The translations under genes and the position numbers were made by a program. The notes under the pieces were generated by a model that saw only the letters and a list, made by a program, of their open reading frames with translations, had not been told where the DNA came from and made no database searches. From Flavobacterium aquariorum (lineage in GTDB: Bacteria > Bacteroidota > Bacteroidia > Flavobacteriales > Flavobacteriaceae), in assembly GCF_003254745.1 (NCBI RefSeq), contig NZ_QKXH01000001.1, positions 248,001-312,000 on the forward strand: 64,000 nt of DNA, in the 5' to 3' direction. Positions 8,737 through 16,938 of this stretch are shown here, one piece after another (positions within the stretch are counted from its first letter, which is position 1; every line of letters begins with the position of its first letter).

Positions 8737-9900
8737 ATGTTAAATTTCGAATTATATAATCCTACCAAATTGGTTTTTGGAAAAGGACAAATAGAAAAAT
8801 TACCAACCTTGATTCCTGCCAATGCGAAAATCCTTCTCGCTTATGGAGGAGGAAGTATTTTTAAAAATGGAGTTCACGAGCAAGTTCGCAAGAGTCTGGA
8901 AGGATATGAAATCATTGAATTTGGTGGAATCGAAGCCAATCCTCATTTTGAGACTTTGATGAAAGTCGTTGCTGTCATCAGAGAACAAAAAATTGATTTT
9001 ATTCTGGCTGTTGGTGGCGGAAGCGTTATCGATGGTGTGAAATTTATTTCCGCAGCAGTTCCTTTTGAAGGAGACCCAATTAACATACTTAAAAAAAGAA
9101 TTCTTTTCAAAGAAGGATCAAATGTTATTCCGTTTGGAACAGTTTTAACTTTACCAGCGACAGGCAGCGAAATGAATTCGGGATCAGTGGTGACCATTGC
9201 AGCAACTCAGGAAAAATTAGATTTTGGTGGTTCTGCTTTATTCCCAAAATTTTCAATTTGTGATCCTACAGTAATTGCTTCACTACCTAAAAGGCAATTG
9301 CAAAATGGAGTTGTAGATGCTTACACTCACGTTTTGGAACAATACCTAACCTATGTGCACGAAGGTTATTTGCAAGATCGAATTGCCGAAAGCATTTTGC
9401 AAACTTTAATTCAAATAGGACCTGATGTAGTTGAAACCCCAACTGATTATACTTTGGCTTCCAATTTTATGTGGAGCTGTACCATGGCTTTAAACGGATT
9501 GATTCAAAAAGGAGTTCCAAGTGACTGGGCAACTCATATGATTGGCCACGAATTGACAGCGCTTTACGGAATTGACCATGCCAGAACTTTGGCAATTATT
9601 GGACCAAACTTATATAAAGTTATGTTTGAAACCAAAAAAGAGAAATTAGCTCAATACGGAAAACGCGTATTTAATCTAACAGGCTCCGAAGAAGAAATTG
9701 CGACAAAAGCTATTGAAAAAACGGTTGCCTTCTTTCATACTATGGGAATGAAAACATTACTTTCTGAAAATGCTGAAAATTTTGAAAAAACAGCTGATTT
9801 TATAGTCGACCGTTTTGAAAAAAGAGGTTGGAAAGCACTGGGAGAAAAGCAAAATATAACTTTAGAAAAAGTGAAAGAAATTGTTTTAATGAGTTACTGA
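8737..9900 (+). CDS. Iron-containing alcohol dehydrogenase, YqhD/BDH-like
   Basis: A 387-aa group III alcohol dehydrogenase. The dinucleotide-binding GGGS (37-40) and VGGGSVID (92-99) motifs are present, with TLPATGSEMN (138-147). Metal ligands can be read as Asp194, His198, His267 and His281, in DAYTHV, THMIGHE and GIDHART. YqhD-type enzymes reduce short and reactive aldehydes with NADPH. Placement behind a DJ-1 protein and beside a LysR regulator fits an aldehyde-detoxification module, which is inference from context. A terminator follows. Confidence 0.92.
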   Translation: MLNFELYNPTKLVFGKGQIEKLPTLIPANAKILLAYGGGSIFKNGVHEQVRKSLEGYEIIEFGGIEANPHFETLMKVVAVIREQKIDFILAVGGGSVIDGVKFISAAVPFEGDPINILKKRILFKEGSNVIPFGTVLTLPATGSEMNSGSVVTIAATQEKLDFGGSALFPKFSICDPTVIASLPKRQLQNGVVDAYTHVLEQYLTYVHEGYLQDRIAESILQTLIQIGPDVVETPTDYTLASNFMWSCTMALNGLIQKGVPSDWATHMIGHELTALYGIDHARTLAIIGPNLYKVMFETKKEKLAQYGKRVFNLTGSEEEIATKAIEKTVAFFHTMGMKTLLSENAENFEKTADFIVDRFEKRGWKALGEKQNITLEKVKEIVLMSY

Positions 9901-9920
9901 TTTAAGTATATATAGTGCAC

Positions 9921-9958
9921 AAAAAAGGCGTTCACTTAACCAATAAGAACGCCTTTTT
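9921..9958 (+). terminator. Rho-independent terminator after alcohol dehydrogenase
   Basis: AAAAAAGGCGTTC (9921-9933) pairs with GAACGCCTTTTT (9947-9958) around a 13-nt loop. Confidence 0.9.
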
Positions 9959-10144
9959 AAAATACTAAAACAAAACTAACTAACTCAATCTTCATATTTA
10001 AATTCTAAACAATTTATTTATAATGACTTACAACGTAAGTATTGTGTTTATATTGTGCAAAATCAAAAAAAAATATAAATAATTTACTTTTTTAATAAAA
10101 ACTTTATAAAGTCCCATAAATTCAAGGCTTGTCAAAAAAATTAA
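9959..10144. other. Gap with small palindrome upstream of gpsA
   Basis: No gene seen. The only structure is ACTTAC-AAC-GTAAGT (10026-10040), a perfect 6-bp inverted repeat that could be an operator; nothing identifies its binding protein. Confidence 0.3.
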
Positions 10145-10177
10145 TTTGTGTTATTGGTATATTTTTAAGTACTTTTG
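10145..10177 (+). promoter_or_regulatory. gpsA promoter, -33 and -7 boxes
   Basis: TTTG (10145-10148), 21 nt, then TACTTTTG (10170-10177) match the Flavobacterium promoter pattern. In-frame TTG (10175) and ATG (10178) codons overlap or immediately follow the -7 box, so they lie upstream of the likely transcript start. This supports the ATG at 10196 as the start. Confidence 0.7.
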
Positions 10178-10195
10178 ATGAAATTTAATAAAAAA

Positions 10196-11191
10196 ATGGC
10201 CGATAATTTAAAATTTGCAGTGATTGGTGGCGGAAGCTGGGCTACTGCTATCGCTAAGATGTTGTGCGTAAATCTTCCCGAGATTTCATGGTATATGCGA
10301 AATGATGCTGCTATAGAACACATTAAAACGTACAAACACAATCCCAATTACTTAAGCTCTGTTGAATTTGACAACAAAAAACTAAAACTTACCAACGATA
10401 TCAATGAAGCCGTTGCTTACGCCGATTACATCATATTTGCAATTCCGTCCGCTTTCTTGAATAGCGAACTCGAAAAATTAACGGTTTCCCTAAAAGATAA
10501 AATAATTTTTTCTGCAATAAAAGGAATAGTTCCCGAAACCAGTTTGATTGTTGGGGAACATTTTCATTACAAATACGATATCCCTTATTACAATATTGGT
10601 GTAATTACTGGTCCTTGCCACGCTGAAGAAGTAGCATTGGAGAGACTTTCGTACCTAACCATCGCCTGTGGCGATCCCGACAAAGCCAGTATTGTTGCCA
10701 AAAATTTATCTGGTAATTATATCAAAGCAAAAATATCTGACGATATTATAGGAACTGAATATGCCGCGATGCTTAAAAATATTTATTCTATTGCTGCAGG
10801 AATTGCACATGGATTGGGTTATGGTGATAATTTCCAGTCGGTTATAATGAGTAATGCTATTCGCGAGATGAAGAAATTCATCAAGAAAGTGCATAAAATG
10901 AAACGCAACATTAATGATTCGGCTTATTTGGGCGATTTATTGGTTACGGGTTATTCCATTTTTTCACGAAACAGAATGTTCGGTAATATGATTGGAAAAG
11001 GTTACACTGTACAAGCTGCACAAATGGAGATGAGTATGGTTGCCGAGGGTTATTATGCCGTAAAAAGCGCCTATAAACTAAACCAAGGCTATGGTGCCAA
11101 AACTCCTATTATTGATGCTGTTTATGCGATCTTGTACGAGGGAAAAGAAGCTAAAGCCGTGTTTAAAAAATTGACGGAAGAACTAGACTAA
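10196..11191 (+). CDS. gpsA: NAD(P)H-dependent glycerol-3-phosphate dehydrogenase
   Basis: A 331-aa enzyme making sn-glycerol 3-phosphate from dihydroxyacetone phosphate for phospholipid synthesis. The Rossmann motif VIGGGSWATA lies near residues 8-17. GVITGPCHAEEVA and the catalytic-domain segment AAMLKNIYSIAAGIAHGLGYGDN (Lys in MLKN) fit GpsA. The start at 10196 (MADNLKFAV) is preferred over in-frame ATGs further up because of the overlapping -7 box. It is followed by a strong bidirectional terminator. Confidence 0.94.
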   Translation: MADNLKFAVIGGGSWATAIAKMLCVNLPEISWYMRNDAAIEHIKTYKHNPNYLSSVEFDNKKLKLTNDINEAVAYADYIIFAIPSAFLNSELEKLTVSLKDKIIFSAIKGIVPETSLIVGEHFHYKYDIPYYNIGVITGPCHAEEVALERLSYLTIACGDPDKASIVAKNLSGNYIKAKISDDIIGTEYAAMLKNIYSIAAGIAHGLGYGDNFQSVIMSNAIREMKKFIKKVHKMKRNINDSAYLGDLLVTGYSIFSRNRMFGNMIGKGYTVQAAQMEMSMVAEGYYAVKSAYKLNQGYGAKTPIIDAVYAILYEGKEAKAVFKKLTEELD

Positions 11192-11262
11192 ACATTGCAG
11201 AATTTAGATTGCAGACCCGAGCGAAAGCGAACTGGCGGAGCAATTCAGATTTAAAAACAATA

Positions 11263-11300
11263 AAAAAAGGCATTTTCTAAAATTAGAAAATGCCTTTTTT
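11263..11300. terminator. Bidirectional terminator between gpsA and the 135-aa gene
   Basis: AAAAAAGGCATTTTCTAA pairs with TTAGAAAATGCCTTTTTT almost without a loop. It is flanked by A- and T-tracts, so it can work in both directions. Confidence 0.9.
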
Positions 11301-11317
11301 ACTTATTACTAAATATT

Positions 11318-11725
11318 TTATTTTACCATCACTCCATCTACAAATAAAAGAGGAACTTCCTCAACATCTGTTTCGTTGATGCTGTTGGCTTTGAAAATAA
11401 ACTTTTTGTCGTATAATGTGTTTCCGATGAAATAGGTTACCATAAACTCATTGTTGAGTGCCAATACACTTTTTTCAATCATTTCGATTTTTACCACCGA
11501 GACAGCAGGAACTTCCATAAAAGCATGACGCAAAAGAGACGTTTTCTTCATTTCTCCGTCGATGGTTCCAAAAGCTTTGGAAACTACCATAACGCTGTCG
11601 AGTTGGAAATCGCTATCGTTTATTAAATAGGCATACCATACTTTTTCCATAAAATCGTCGCTCCATTCTTGGACGGCAGCGAGGAATACGTTTTCTACTT
11701 CGGGGATGGTGATGTCAGATTTCAT
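11318..11725 (-). CDS. Conserved hypothetical protein (135 aa)
   Basis: A 135-aa soluble protein with no signal peptide or membrane segment. It opens with a helix-rich region (EVENVFLAAVQEWSDDFMEKVWYAYL) followed by mainly beta-strand-like sequence. I recognise no domain with a defined function; similar proteins appear to be a lineage-specific flavobacterial family. It is bounded downstream by the terminator shared with gpsA and upstream by the structured element and pheS. Confidence 0.75.
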   Translation of the reverse strand: MKSDITIPEVENVFLAAVQEWSDDFMEKVWYAYLINDSDFQLDSVMVVSKAFGTIDGEMKKTSLLRHAFMEVPAVSVVKIEMIEKSVLALNNEFMVTYFIGNTLYDKKFIFKANSINETDVEEVPLLFVDGVMVK

Positions 11726-11788
11726 TCTTTTGCAAATATTATTATGATTGTTGTTTTTGTATTAAACTAAATATGTTGAATACGGAAT

Positions 11789-11870
11789 GCCCTAGCCCAG
11801 ATGGAAACGGCATCCTTTTCCCTTTTTCTTTAAAAAGGAAAAGATACAGTGGACAGCTGGAAATAGCTCC
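11789..11870 (+). ncRNA. Candidate structured intergenic RNA/repeat, divergent copy of the 45-kb and 50-kb elements
   Basis: The sequence reads GCCCTAGCCCAGATGGAAAC, then GGCATCC, a hairpin (CCTTTTCC against GGAAAAG), then ATACAGTGGACAGCTGG and AGCTCC. The order GAT-GGAA-C, hairpin, GTGGACAGC parallels GATAGAAGC, hairpin, GCGGATAGC in the element at 50.1 kb. It is reminiscent of a dispersed flavobacterial intergenic element; Rfam Flavo-1 is one candidate identity that could not be checked. It lies in the gap between pheS and the 135-aa gene. The strand is assigned by analogy. Confidence 0.5.
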
Positions 11871-11877
11871 TTAAAAT

Positions 11878-12903
11878 TTATATGCTAGACTTAAATTGCT
11901 CTAGGAAACGCACGTCATTTTCATAAAACATACGGATGTCACCAATTTGGTATAATAACATTGCGATACGCTCAATTCCCATTCCGAATGCAAAACCGTT
12001 GTACTCGTCCGGATTGATGTCGCAATTTTTAAGAACATTTGGATCTACCATTCCGCAACCCATGATTTCCAACCAACCGGTTCCTTTGGTGATACGGTAA
12101 TCGGTTTCGGTCTTTAAACCCCAATAAATATCAACCTCCGCGCTTGGTTCCGTAAACGGAAAGTATGACGGTCTCAAACGTATTTTGGATTTCCCGAACA
12201 TCTCTTTGGTGAAGTACAAAAGAGTTTGTTTTAGGTCGGCAAAGGAAACATCCTTGTCGATGTATAATCCTTCGACTTGATGAAAGATACAGTGCGAGCG
12301 CGATGAAACAGCCTCATTACGGAAAACTCTGCCTGGGGAAATCGTACGGATAGGAGGTTTGTTGTTCTCCATATAACGCACCTGCACAGATGAAGTGTGC
12401 GTACGCAACAAAATATCAGGATTGGTCTGAATGAAAAATGTATCCTGCATATCACGTGCCGGGTGATATTCCGGTAGATTTAATGCGGTAAAATTATGCC
12501 AATCGTCCTCTATTTCCGGACCTTCGGAAACGTTAAATCCGATGTTTGAAAATACATCTATAATTTGATTTTTTACCAAAGATATAGGGTGACGCGAACC
12601 AATAATTACAGGCTCGGCCGTACGGGTCAAATCCCCATAGATTCCTTTGGATTCTTCTTTGCTTTCCAAAGCTTCCTGAATGGATTTTACTTTCTCTTCA
12701 GCAGAAGTTTTAAGTAAATTGATTACTTGTCCAAATTCCTTTTTTTGGTCATTGGGCACGTTTTTGAATTCAGCAAAAAGATCTTTCAACAAACCTTTGG
12801 TTCCTAGAAATTTTATTCTAAATGCTTCTAAATCTGCTGAGTTTTGTGTGGAGAACGCCTGAGCTTCACCAATATATTCTTTTATCTTGTCTATCATTTT
12901 CAT
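11878..12903 (-). CDS. pheS: Phenylalanyl-tRNA synthetase alpha subunit
   Basis: A 341-aa class II synthetase alpha chain. Residues 1-90 form the tRNA-binding coiled-coil. The catalytic core has HPISLVKNQIIDVF, then WHNFTALNLPEYHPARDMQDTF (motif 1-2 region), RTHTSSVQVRYM, FRPSYFPFTEPSAEVDI and the motif 3 region GMGIERIAMLLY. The last fits the Phe-binding pocket and the class II arginine. Two in-frame starts exist (12903, MKMID; 12897, MID). The -7 box 17 nt upstream is compatible with both. The beta subunit is not in the window. Confidence 0.95.
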   Translation of the reverse strand: MKMIDKIKEYIGEAQAFSTQNSADLEAFRIKFLGTKGLLKDLFAEFKNVPNDQKKEFGQVINLLKTSAEEKVKSIQEALESKEESKGIYGDLTRTAEPVIIGSRHPISLVKNQIIDVFSNIGFNVSEGPEIEDDWHNFTALNLPEYHPARDMQDTFFIQTNPDILLRTHTSSVQVRYMENNKPPIRTISPGRVFRNEAVSSRSHCIFHQVEGLYIDKDVSFADLKQTLLYFTKEMFGKSKIRLRPSYFPFTEPSAEVDIYWGLKTETDYRITKGTGWLEIMGCGMVDPNVLKNCDINPDEYNGFAFGMGIERIAMLLYQIGDIRMFYENDVRFLEQFKSSI

Positions 12904-12919
12904 TCCGTAATTGAGAGTG

Positions 12920-12927
12920 CAAATTTA
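12920..12927 (-). promoter_or_regulatory. pheS promoter -7 box
   Basis: On the minus strand TAAATTTG, an exact TAnnTTTG, ends 16 nt before the pheS start. Confidence 0.6.
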
Positions 12928-12939
12928 GCTTTTTTTGGT

Positions 12940-13022
12940 GATTAGTGAAAAGTAATTAGTGATTAGTCTAAAAAAAATTAGTAAAAAAGCTAATTACTAA
13001 TGACTTACTGCTAATCACTAAT
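12940..13022. repeat. AATTAGT/GATTAGT-word inverted repeat
   Basis: Left words GTGATTAGTGAAAAGTAATT and AGTGATTAG are mirrored by TAATTACTAATGAC and CTAATCACTAATCA on the right. The right arm includes the stop codon of the 118-aa gene. Same word family as at 5.9, 6.3 and 22.4 kb. Confidence 0.6.
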
Positions 13023-13374
13023 CAATCACTTCTCTTTCCAGGAAATAATTGACGATTGCTTCTTTCATTAAAACGGATTGTTCTCCTGCTTTTAATGGTG
13101 GTAATTGTTCTTTGACTTTGTAATGTGGCCAACCTTCTTCGTCAAAAAATTCGAATTCATAGAATCCGTAAGGTTCCAATAATCGGCAAATGGCAATATG
13201 CATCAAATTTAGTTTCTCGTCTTTTTTGTATTCACGATGTACTTTTCCTAATTCTTGCACTCCTATTAGATAAATAATGGCGTCCAAATCTAAATCTTCT
13301 CCTTGTGAAAATTGATTGGAAAGTATATCGACTAGCCGTTCCCAGCGTTCTTTCAGTTGTGTGTCTCTTGACAT
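13018..13374 (-). CDS. Conserved hypothetical protein (118 aa)
   Basis: The product from the ATG at 13374 (MSRDTQLKERW) is 118 aa, mostly helical and acidic, with YLIGVQELGKVHREYKKDEK and EEGWPHYK as distinctive segments. In-frame sequence upstream of 13374 is repeat-derived (GCAGATT words) and is not believed to be translated. No known domain recognised; it looks like a conserved flavobacterial cytoplasmic protein. A minus-strand -7 box (13464-13457) lies about 80 nt upstream, back to back with the cvpA promoter. Confidence 0.75.
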   Translation of the reverse strand: MSRDTQLKERWERLVDILSNQFSQGEDLDLDAIIYLIGVQELGKVHREYKKDEKLNLMHIAICRLLEPYGFYEFEFFDEEGWPHYKVKEQLPPLKAGEQSVLMKEAIVNYFLEREVID

Positions 13375-13435
13375 TGTTATTTTTAATTGCAGATTAACGA
13401 TTTTTGATTGCAGATTTATTCCGCAGATTCTAAAA
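13375..13435. repeat. GCAGATT-word repeat in the leader of the 118-aa gene
   Basis: Words ATTGCAGATTAACGA, GATTGCAGATTTA and CGCAGATTCTAAAA follow one another. Same family as the inverted repeats at 14.0-14.3 kb and 32.7 kb. Confidence 0.5.
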
Positions 13436-13456
13436 AATGAAATCGAGTTATTTTGA

Positions 13457-13511
13457 CAAAGATAAGAACTTGAAAATTGACAATGGTTACCGATCAATTC
13501 TTTTATCTTTG
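13457..13511. promoter_or_regulatory. Back-to-back promoters for the 118-aa gene and cvpA
   Basis: TATCTTTG occurs on the minus strand at 13464-13457 and on the plus strand at 13504-13511. Both are exact TAnnTTTG boxes, and the plus one has TTG at 13477. The plus-strand box is 24 nt before the cvpA ATG. Confidence 0.6.
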
Positions 13512-13535
13512 CGCTTTTAATTTTAAAATAAAAAA

Positions 13536-14036
13536 ATGAGTTTTTTTGATATTATCATAGGCGGATTCTTGTGCTATTCGCTGTATAAAGGAATTCGAAA
13601 TGGTCTTTTTGTAGAATTGGCTTCCTTAATTTCCCTTATTTTGGGAATTTACATTGCCATAAAATTTTCGGACGTGCTGAAAAGTATTTTATCGGGCTGG
13701 TTACATTGGAATCCCTATACTATTCAAGTTTTTGCATTCATCCTAACTTTTATTGTCGTAGTTATTGGCATTTATATGCTTGGAAAATTCTTGACTAATG
13801 TAGCTGATTTTGCTTTTTTGGGTTGGATAAACAGTCTTGGCGGTGGTCTTTTCAGAGTATTGAAAACCATTTTAATAATTAGTATATTTTTTACGATTTT
13901 CGAAAAAATGAACTACCATAACTATCTGGCCAAAAAAGAAACACTTGACAAATCAATTTTCTTTAACCCAATTCAAAAAGTTGCTGCGTTTGTTTTTCCT
14001 TCTATTGAAAAATGGTACGATAAAGCGAGGAAGTAG
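13536..14036 (+). CDS. CvpA-family membrane protein
   Basis: A 166-aa protein with four hydrophobic segments, opening FFDIIIGGFLCYSLYKGIRNGL, the CvpA N-terminal pattern (D-x3-G-x6-GxxxG). The second half has GWINSLGGGLFRVLKTILIIS, the conserved second-repeat motif. CvpA relatives are linked to colicin V production and envelope stress tolerance in other bacteria; the molecular role is unsettled. It stands alone, with a divergent promoter upstream and a terminator downstream. Confidence 0.85.
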   Translation: MSFFDIIIGGFLCYSLYKGIRNGLFVELASLISLILGIYIAIKFSDVLKSILSGWLHWNPYTIQVFAFILTFIVVVIGIYMLGKFLTNVADFAFLGWINSLGGGLFRVLKTILIISIFFTIFEKMNYHNYLAKKETLDKSIFFNPIQKVAAFVFPSIEKWYDKARK

Positions 14037-14048
14037 TTTTTTGAGATA

Positions 14049-14292
14049 GCAGATTTTAGAGGGCAGATTTTAGATTTCTTTATCCCATAAGATTATTTTT
14101 TAACGAATAATACCTAATACCAAAAGTAGAGTAGCCGACAGTTGAAAACTGTGGACTACTCTACTTTTATTTTATAAATCTAGTGATTGTTTATTTATTT
14201 TGAAATCAAAATATTAATAAATCTTGAATCTTTCTATCGCAAATTTCTGAATTCTGCTTTCTGAAATCTATAATCTGTCCTCTAAAATCTGC
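14049..14292. repeat. 30-bp inverted repeat bracketing the cvpA-batE gap (MITE-like)
   Basis: The 30-nt arm at 14049-14078 (starting GCAGATTTTAGAGGG) and the arm at 14263-14292 (reverse complement starting GCAGATTTTAGAGGA) match at 28 of 30 positions. They enclose 184 bp that hold a terminator hairpin and no gene. Confidence 0.75.
14122..14168. terminator. Bidirectional terminator between cvpA and batE
   Basis: AAAAGTAGAGTAG pairs with CTACTCTACTTTT. An inner stem ACAGTT-GAAA-AACTGT extends the structure. It serves the convergent cvpA and bat transcripts. Confidence 0.85.
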
Positions 14293-14302
14293 AACCTGAA
14301 CA

Positions 14303-15049
14303 CTAATCCTTCACTTCTTTAATCGATCTACTGTCAATCCAACCTTCGGTTCCATCGGTCAACTGAATTTTTTTCCAGTAACCTAATGTTTCTTCCACAT
14401 ACACTTTCGTGCCTGCGTGCAGGACAAAAGTGGTTGCACTTGCGTTTTGAGGTTCGCTTCTTACGTCAGCTGATTCAGCAAAAACAATGGCTGGTCTTTC
14501 ATTGTCAAAATGACTTTTCTCGAAAAAAGCTGCAGAAATACTCATTACAAGAAGCACTAATATTACAAACATTCCTACAAAGAAAATTCTTTTAACCACT
14601 ACTGTTTGGTAAAAATAATAGCCCATAAAAAAAAACAAGAACAAAAATGCAAAGCCTATTGTAATCCAAGCCCAAGTGTCGAAAGGATAAATTCCCGTAA
14701 AATCGCGAAGCAATTTCGCAAAACCTACTTTTGGAACTACTTTGATTTCGTCTATAGTTTGTTTTTGGGCGAATTTTATATTGTTTAAAGCATCTTTGTC
14801 GGAAGGGTCTAAAACCAAAGCTTTCTCGTAATTATAAATTGCCGGTGCCGTCTGGTGTAACTTATAATAACAATTCCCTAGATTAAAATACAATTCGACA
14901 GACTCTTTGTTTGCTTCCAAAACAGATTCATAGGCTTTCGCAGCCTCAGCATACTTTCCGTTTTGGTACAAAATATTTCCTTTTTCAAAACCCGTCTGGG
15001 CATAGAAAACTTGAGAGATCAATAATAGTATGTAAAAAATGTTTTTCAT
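14303..15049 (-). CDS. batE: BatE: TPR and SH3-domain membrane protein
   Basis: A 248-aa last gene of the bat operon. It has an N-terminal signal peptide (residues 1-17), TPR units at about 22-100 (EKGNILYQNGKYAEAAKAYE; VELYFNLGNCYYKL), two membrane helices at about 127-180, and a C-terminal bacterial SH3 domain (VRSEPQNASATTFVLHAGTKV to GEGWIDSR-like). This order is standard for Bacteroidota BatE. The Bat system is associated with aerotolerance and envelope integrity; BatE probably scaffolds the complex at the inner membrane, which is inference. It is followed by a terminator. Confidence 0.9.
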   Translation of the reverse strand: MKNIFYILLLISQVFYAQTGFEKGNILYQNGKYAEAAKAYESVLEANKESVELYFNLGNCYYKLHQTAPAIYNYEKALVLDPSDKDALNNIKFAQKQTIDEIKVVPKVGFAKLLRDFTGIYPFDTWAWITIGFAFLFLFFFMGYYFYQTVVVKRIFFVGMFVILVLLVMSISAAFFEKSHFDNERPAIVFAESADVRSEPQNASATTFVLHAGTKVYVEETLGYWKKIQLTDGTEGWIDSRSIKEVKD

Positions 15050-15074
15050 TTTATTTTTTTTAAGATGCTAAGTC

Positions 15075-15105
15075 GCTAAGATTCTCAGTTACTCAGAATC
15101 TTAGC
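15075..15105. repeat. Inverted repeat between batD and batE
   Basis: GCTAAGATTCT (15075-15085) and AGAATCTTAGC (15095-15105) are perfect 11-bp arms around a 9-nt loop. Related words (CTAAGTCGCTAAG, AACTTAGG) lie on both sides. It occupies an intra-operon gap of 66 bp. Confidence 0.75.
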
Positions 15106-15115
15106 AACTTAGGTA

Positions 15116-16861
15116 TTAAATCTGTTTTTCCAATTCCGAAATGATGGCTACCGCTTTATCAAAATCATGTTGTATCGTTGCACTTGATGACGGTGCGTAT
15201 CTGGCAATCTCGCAATTCTCGGTAAGCGCAATAAAATCATTGACCACTTCGGGCTTGGCTTTTCTGGACAACAACAGTTCCTGAATATTATCTTTACTCA
15301 TTTCCGAAGTTTCGATATGCAGCTTGGCTTTTAAGAAATTATGCATTGCTTTTTCCAATGCAACGTAAAAAGGCTCCTTGTTGTTGATTTGTTTTTTAGC
15401 TTCTGATAAATATTTCTTGGCCAATCTGTTGTTCATTTTGATTCGGTTTCCAAAAACATCACTGTCAATTGCTTCTTTTTTCTTTTTGAAAAGAACAATT
15501 ATCGGAAGCAACAAGAATGGCAAGAACAATAACCCATAGAATTTATCAGAACCAAAAAACACAGGTTCATCTTTTGTTGCGAGTTTAGTTTTTAAATCTA
15601 TATATTTAAATTGCTCAACTCCATCTATTCTATTTTTTCCGACGCTTGTAGTTGCTGATGCCTCTGCTGTTTGAGTAGGTCCGTCAAGAACATTGATTTT
15701 AATTTCATTAGAACTTATCGTTTTGTAGGTTCCTGTTCCTAAATCAAAATACGAAAAATGCATCGGTTTTATGACATAATCACCTTTATATTGTGGTATA
15801 ATAGTATAGGAATCTGATATTTTACCCGTCATTCCAGATAGTGGTGTGTTTACCTTTTCGTCATGAACGGCATCATACATTTCTAATGCATTTGGTACTT
15901 CTGGCTTAGGCAAAGTAAATAATTTAAGATTACCAGTTCCAACCACACTCAAAACTAAATCTAAACTTTCTCCGTTTTTCAAAGTTGTTTTGGATGGAAT
16001 TGCCTTAAAATCAAATCTTCCTACAGCACCGGTAAAATCTAATGGTTTTCCAGCCTCTGGCAAAGGTTTTACATTAATGGTTTTAGTCCCTGCAGATACT
16101 CTTTTGCTATCTTCAACCAATATAACTCGACCGAATATATCTCTACGATTCGTTGGCAATTGAACTCCAATATTTAACGAAAGTGGTTCTATGGTCAGTT
16201 TTCCAGATTTTTGTGGATATAAAACAGTTTTACGTAAAACAACATAACGATATTGCTCTCCCTTAAACATTCCTTCCTCAGGAACCAATTGTTTAATATC
16301 AATGTTCTGATTCCAAAAATCATTGTATTTTGGTTTGCTTAGTTCTTCAAAACCTCTAATGCCTATATTATTAAAATACAATTTATACACAACCGTGATG
16401 GGTTGATTAATGTACGGGTTTGTATTTGAGATATCAGCAACTAAATATAGATTATCATCGGCAGAAACTTGTGAGTCATTTGGATCTCTAGGTTGTTCTG
16501 TAGCCGCAGTTACATTGATTCTGATGGGTTGCGTTTTGTAAATCTGACCATTATACTCAATCATCGCCTGTTTGATGACCAAAGTTCCTTTTTGATTTGG
16601 CAACAAAAAATAAGAATAGCTCTTCTCGAAAGATGTTTTTCCATTTATCCAAGATTGACTCACCTGCTGACTTGGCCCTGCAATAATTCTAAAGCCATCA
16701 AAAGAAGGTTGTACAAAATTATCTCCATCAATATTCATAACAAAATCGATACGCAGTCTCTCATTGAGTCCAAGCGTCGTTTTGCTTACCCTTGCCTCAA
16801 ATTGCACTTGAGCCAAAAGTCCTTGAAAACTTAATAGGAATAGAATTAAATATCTTTTCAT
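15116..16861 (-). CDS. batD: BatD, large membrane-anchored beta-sandwich protein
   Basis: A 581-aa BatD family protein. It has a signal peptide (1-17, ending LLAQVQF), a large extracytoplasmic region of repeated immunoglobulin-like strands (VSKTTLGLNERLRIDFVM; NPYINQPITVVYKLYF; IPSKTTLKNGESLDLVLSV), one transmembrane segment near 445-465 (FYGLLFLPFLLLPIIVLF), and a cytoplasmic helical tail. It lies between batC and batE in the expected order. It is presumed to be the periplasmic sensor or anchor part of the BatA-E assembly. Confidence 0.92.
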   Translation of the reverse strand: MKRYLILFLLSFQGLLAQVQFEARVSKTTLGLNERLRIDFVMNIDGDNFVQPSFDGFRIIAGPSQQVSQSWINGKTSFEKSYSYFLLPNQKGTLVIKQAMIEYNGQIYKTQPIRINVTAATEQPRDPNDSQVSADDNLYLVADISNTNPYINQPITVVYKLYFNNIGIRGFEELSKPKYNDFWNQNIDIKQLVPEEGMFKGEQYRYVVLRKTVLYPQKSGKLTIEPLSLNIGVQLPTNRRDIFGRVILVEDSKRVSAGTKTINVKPLPEAGKPLDFTGAVGRFDFKAIPSKTTLKNGESLDLVLSVVGTGNLKLFTLPKPEVPNALEMYDAVHDEKVNTPLSGMTGKISDSYTIIPQYKGDYVIKPMHFSYFDLGTGTYKTISSNEIKINVLDGPTQTAEASATTSVGKNRIDGVEQFKYIDLKTKLATKDEPVFFGSDKFYGLLFLPFLLLPIIVLFKKKKEAIDSDVFGNRIKMNNRLAKKYLSEAKKQINNKEPFYVALEKAMHNFLKAKLHIETSEMSKDNIQELLLSRKAKPEVVNDFIALTENCEIARYAPSSSATIQHDFDKAVAIISELEKQI

Positions 16862-16938
16862 TACTTTTTTAATCTTTTTGTATTTAATGTTTAATCGAAA
16901 ATTTAAAAACTTTAATTTCTTATTGGTTCTTTAAAATT

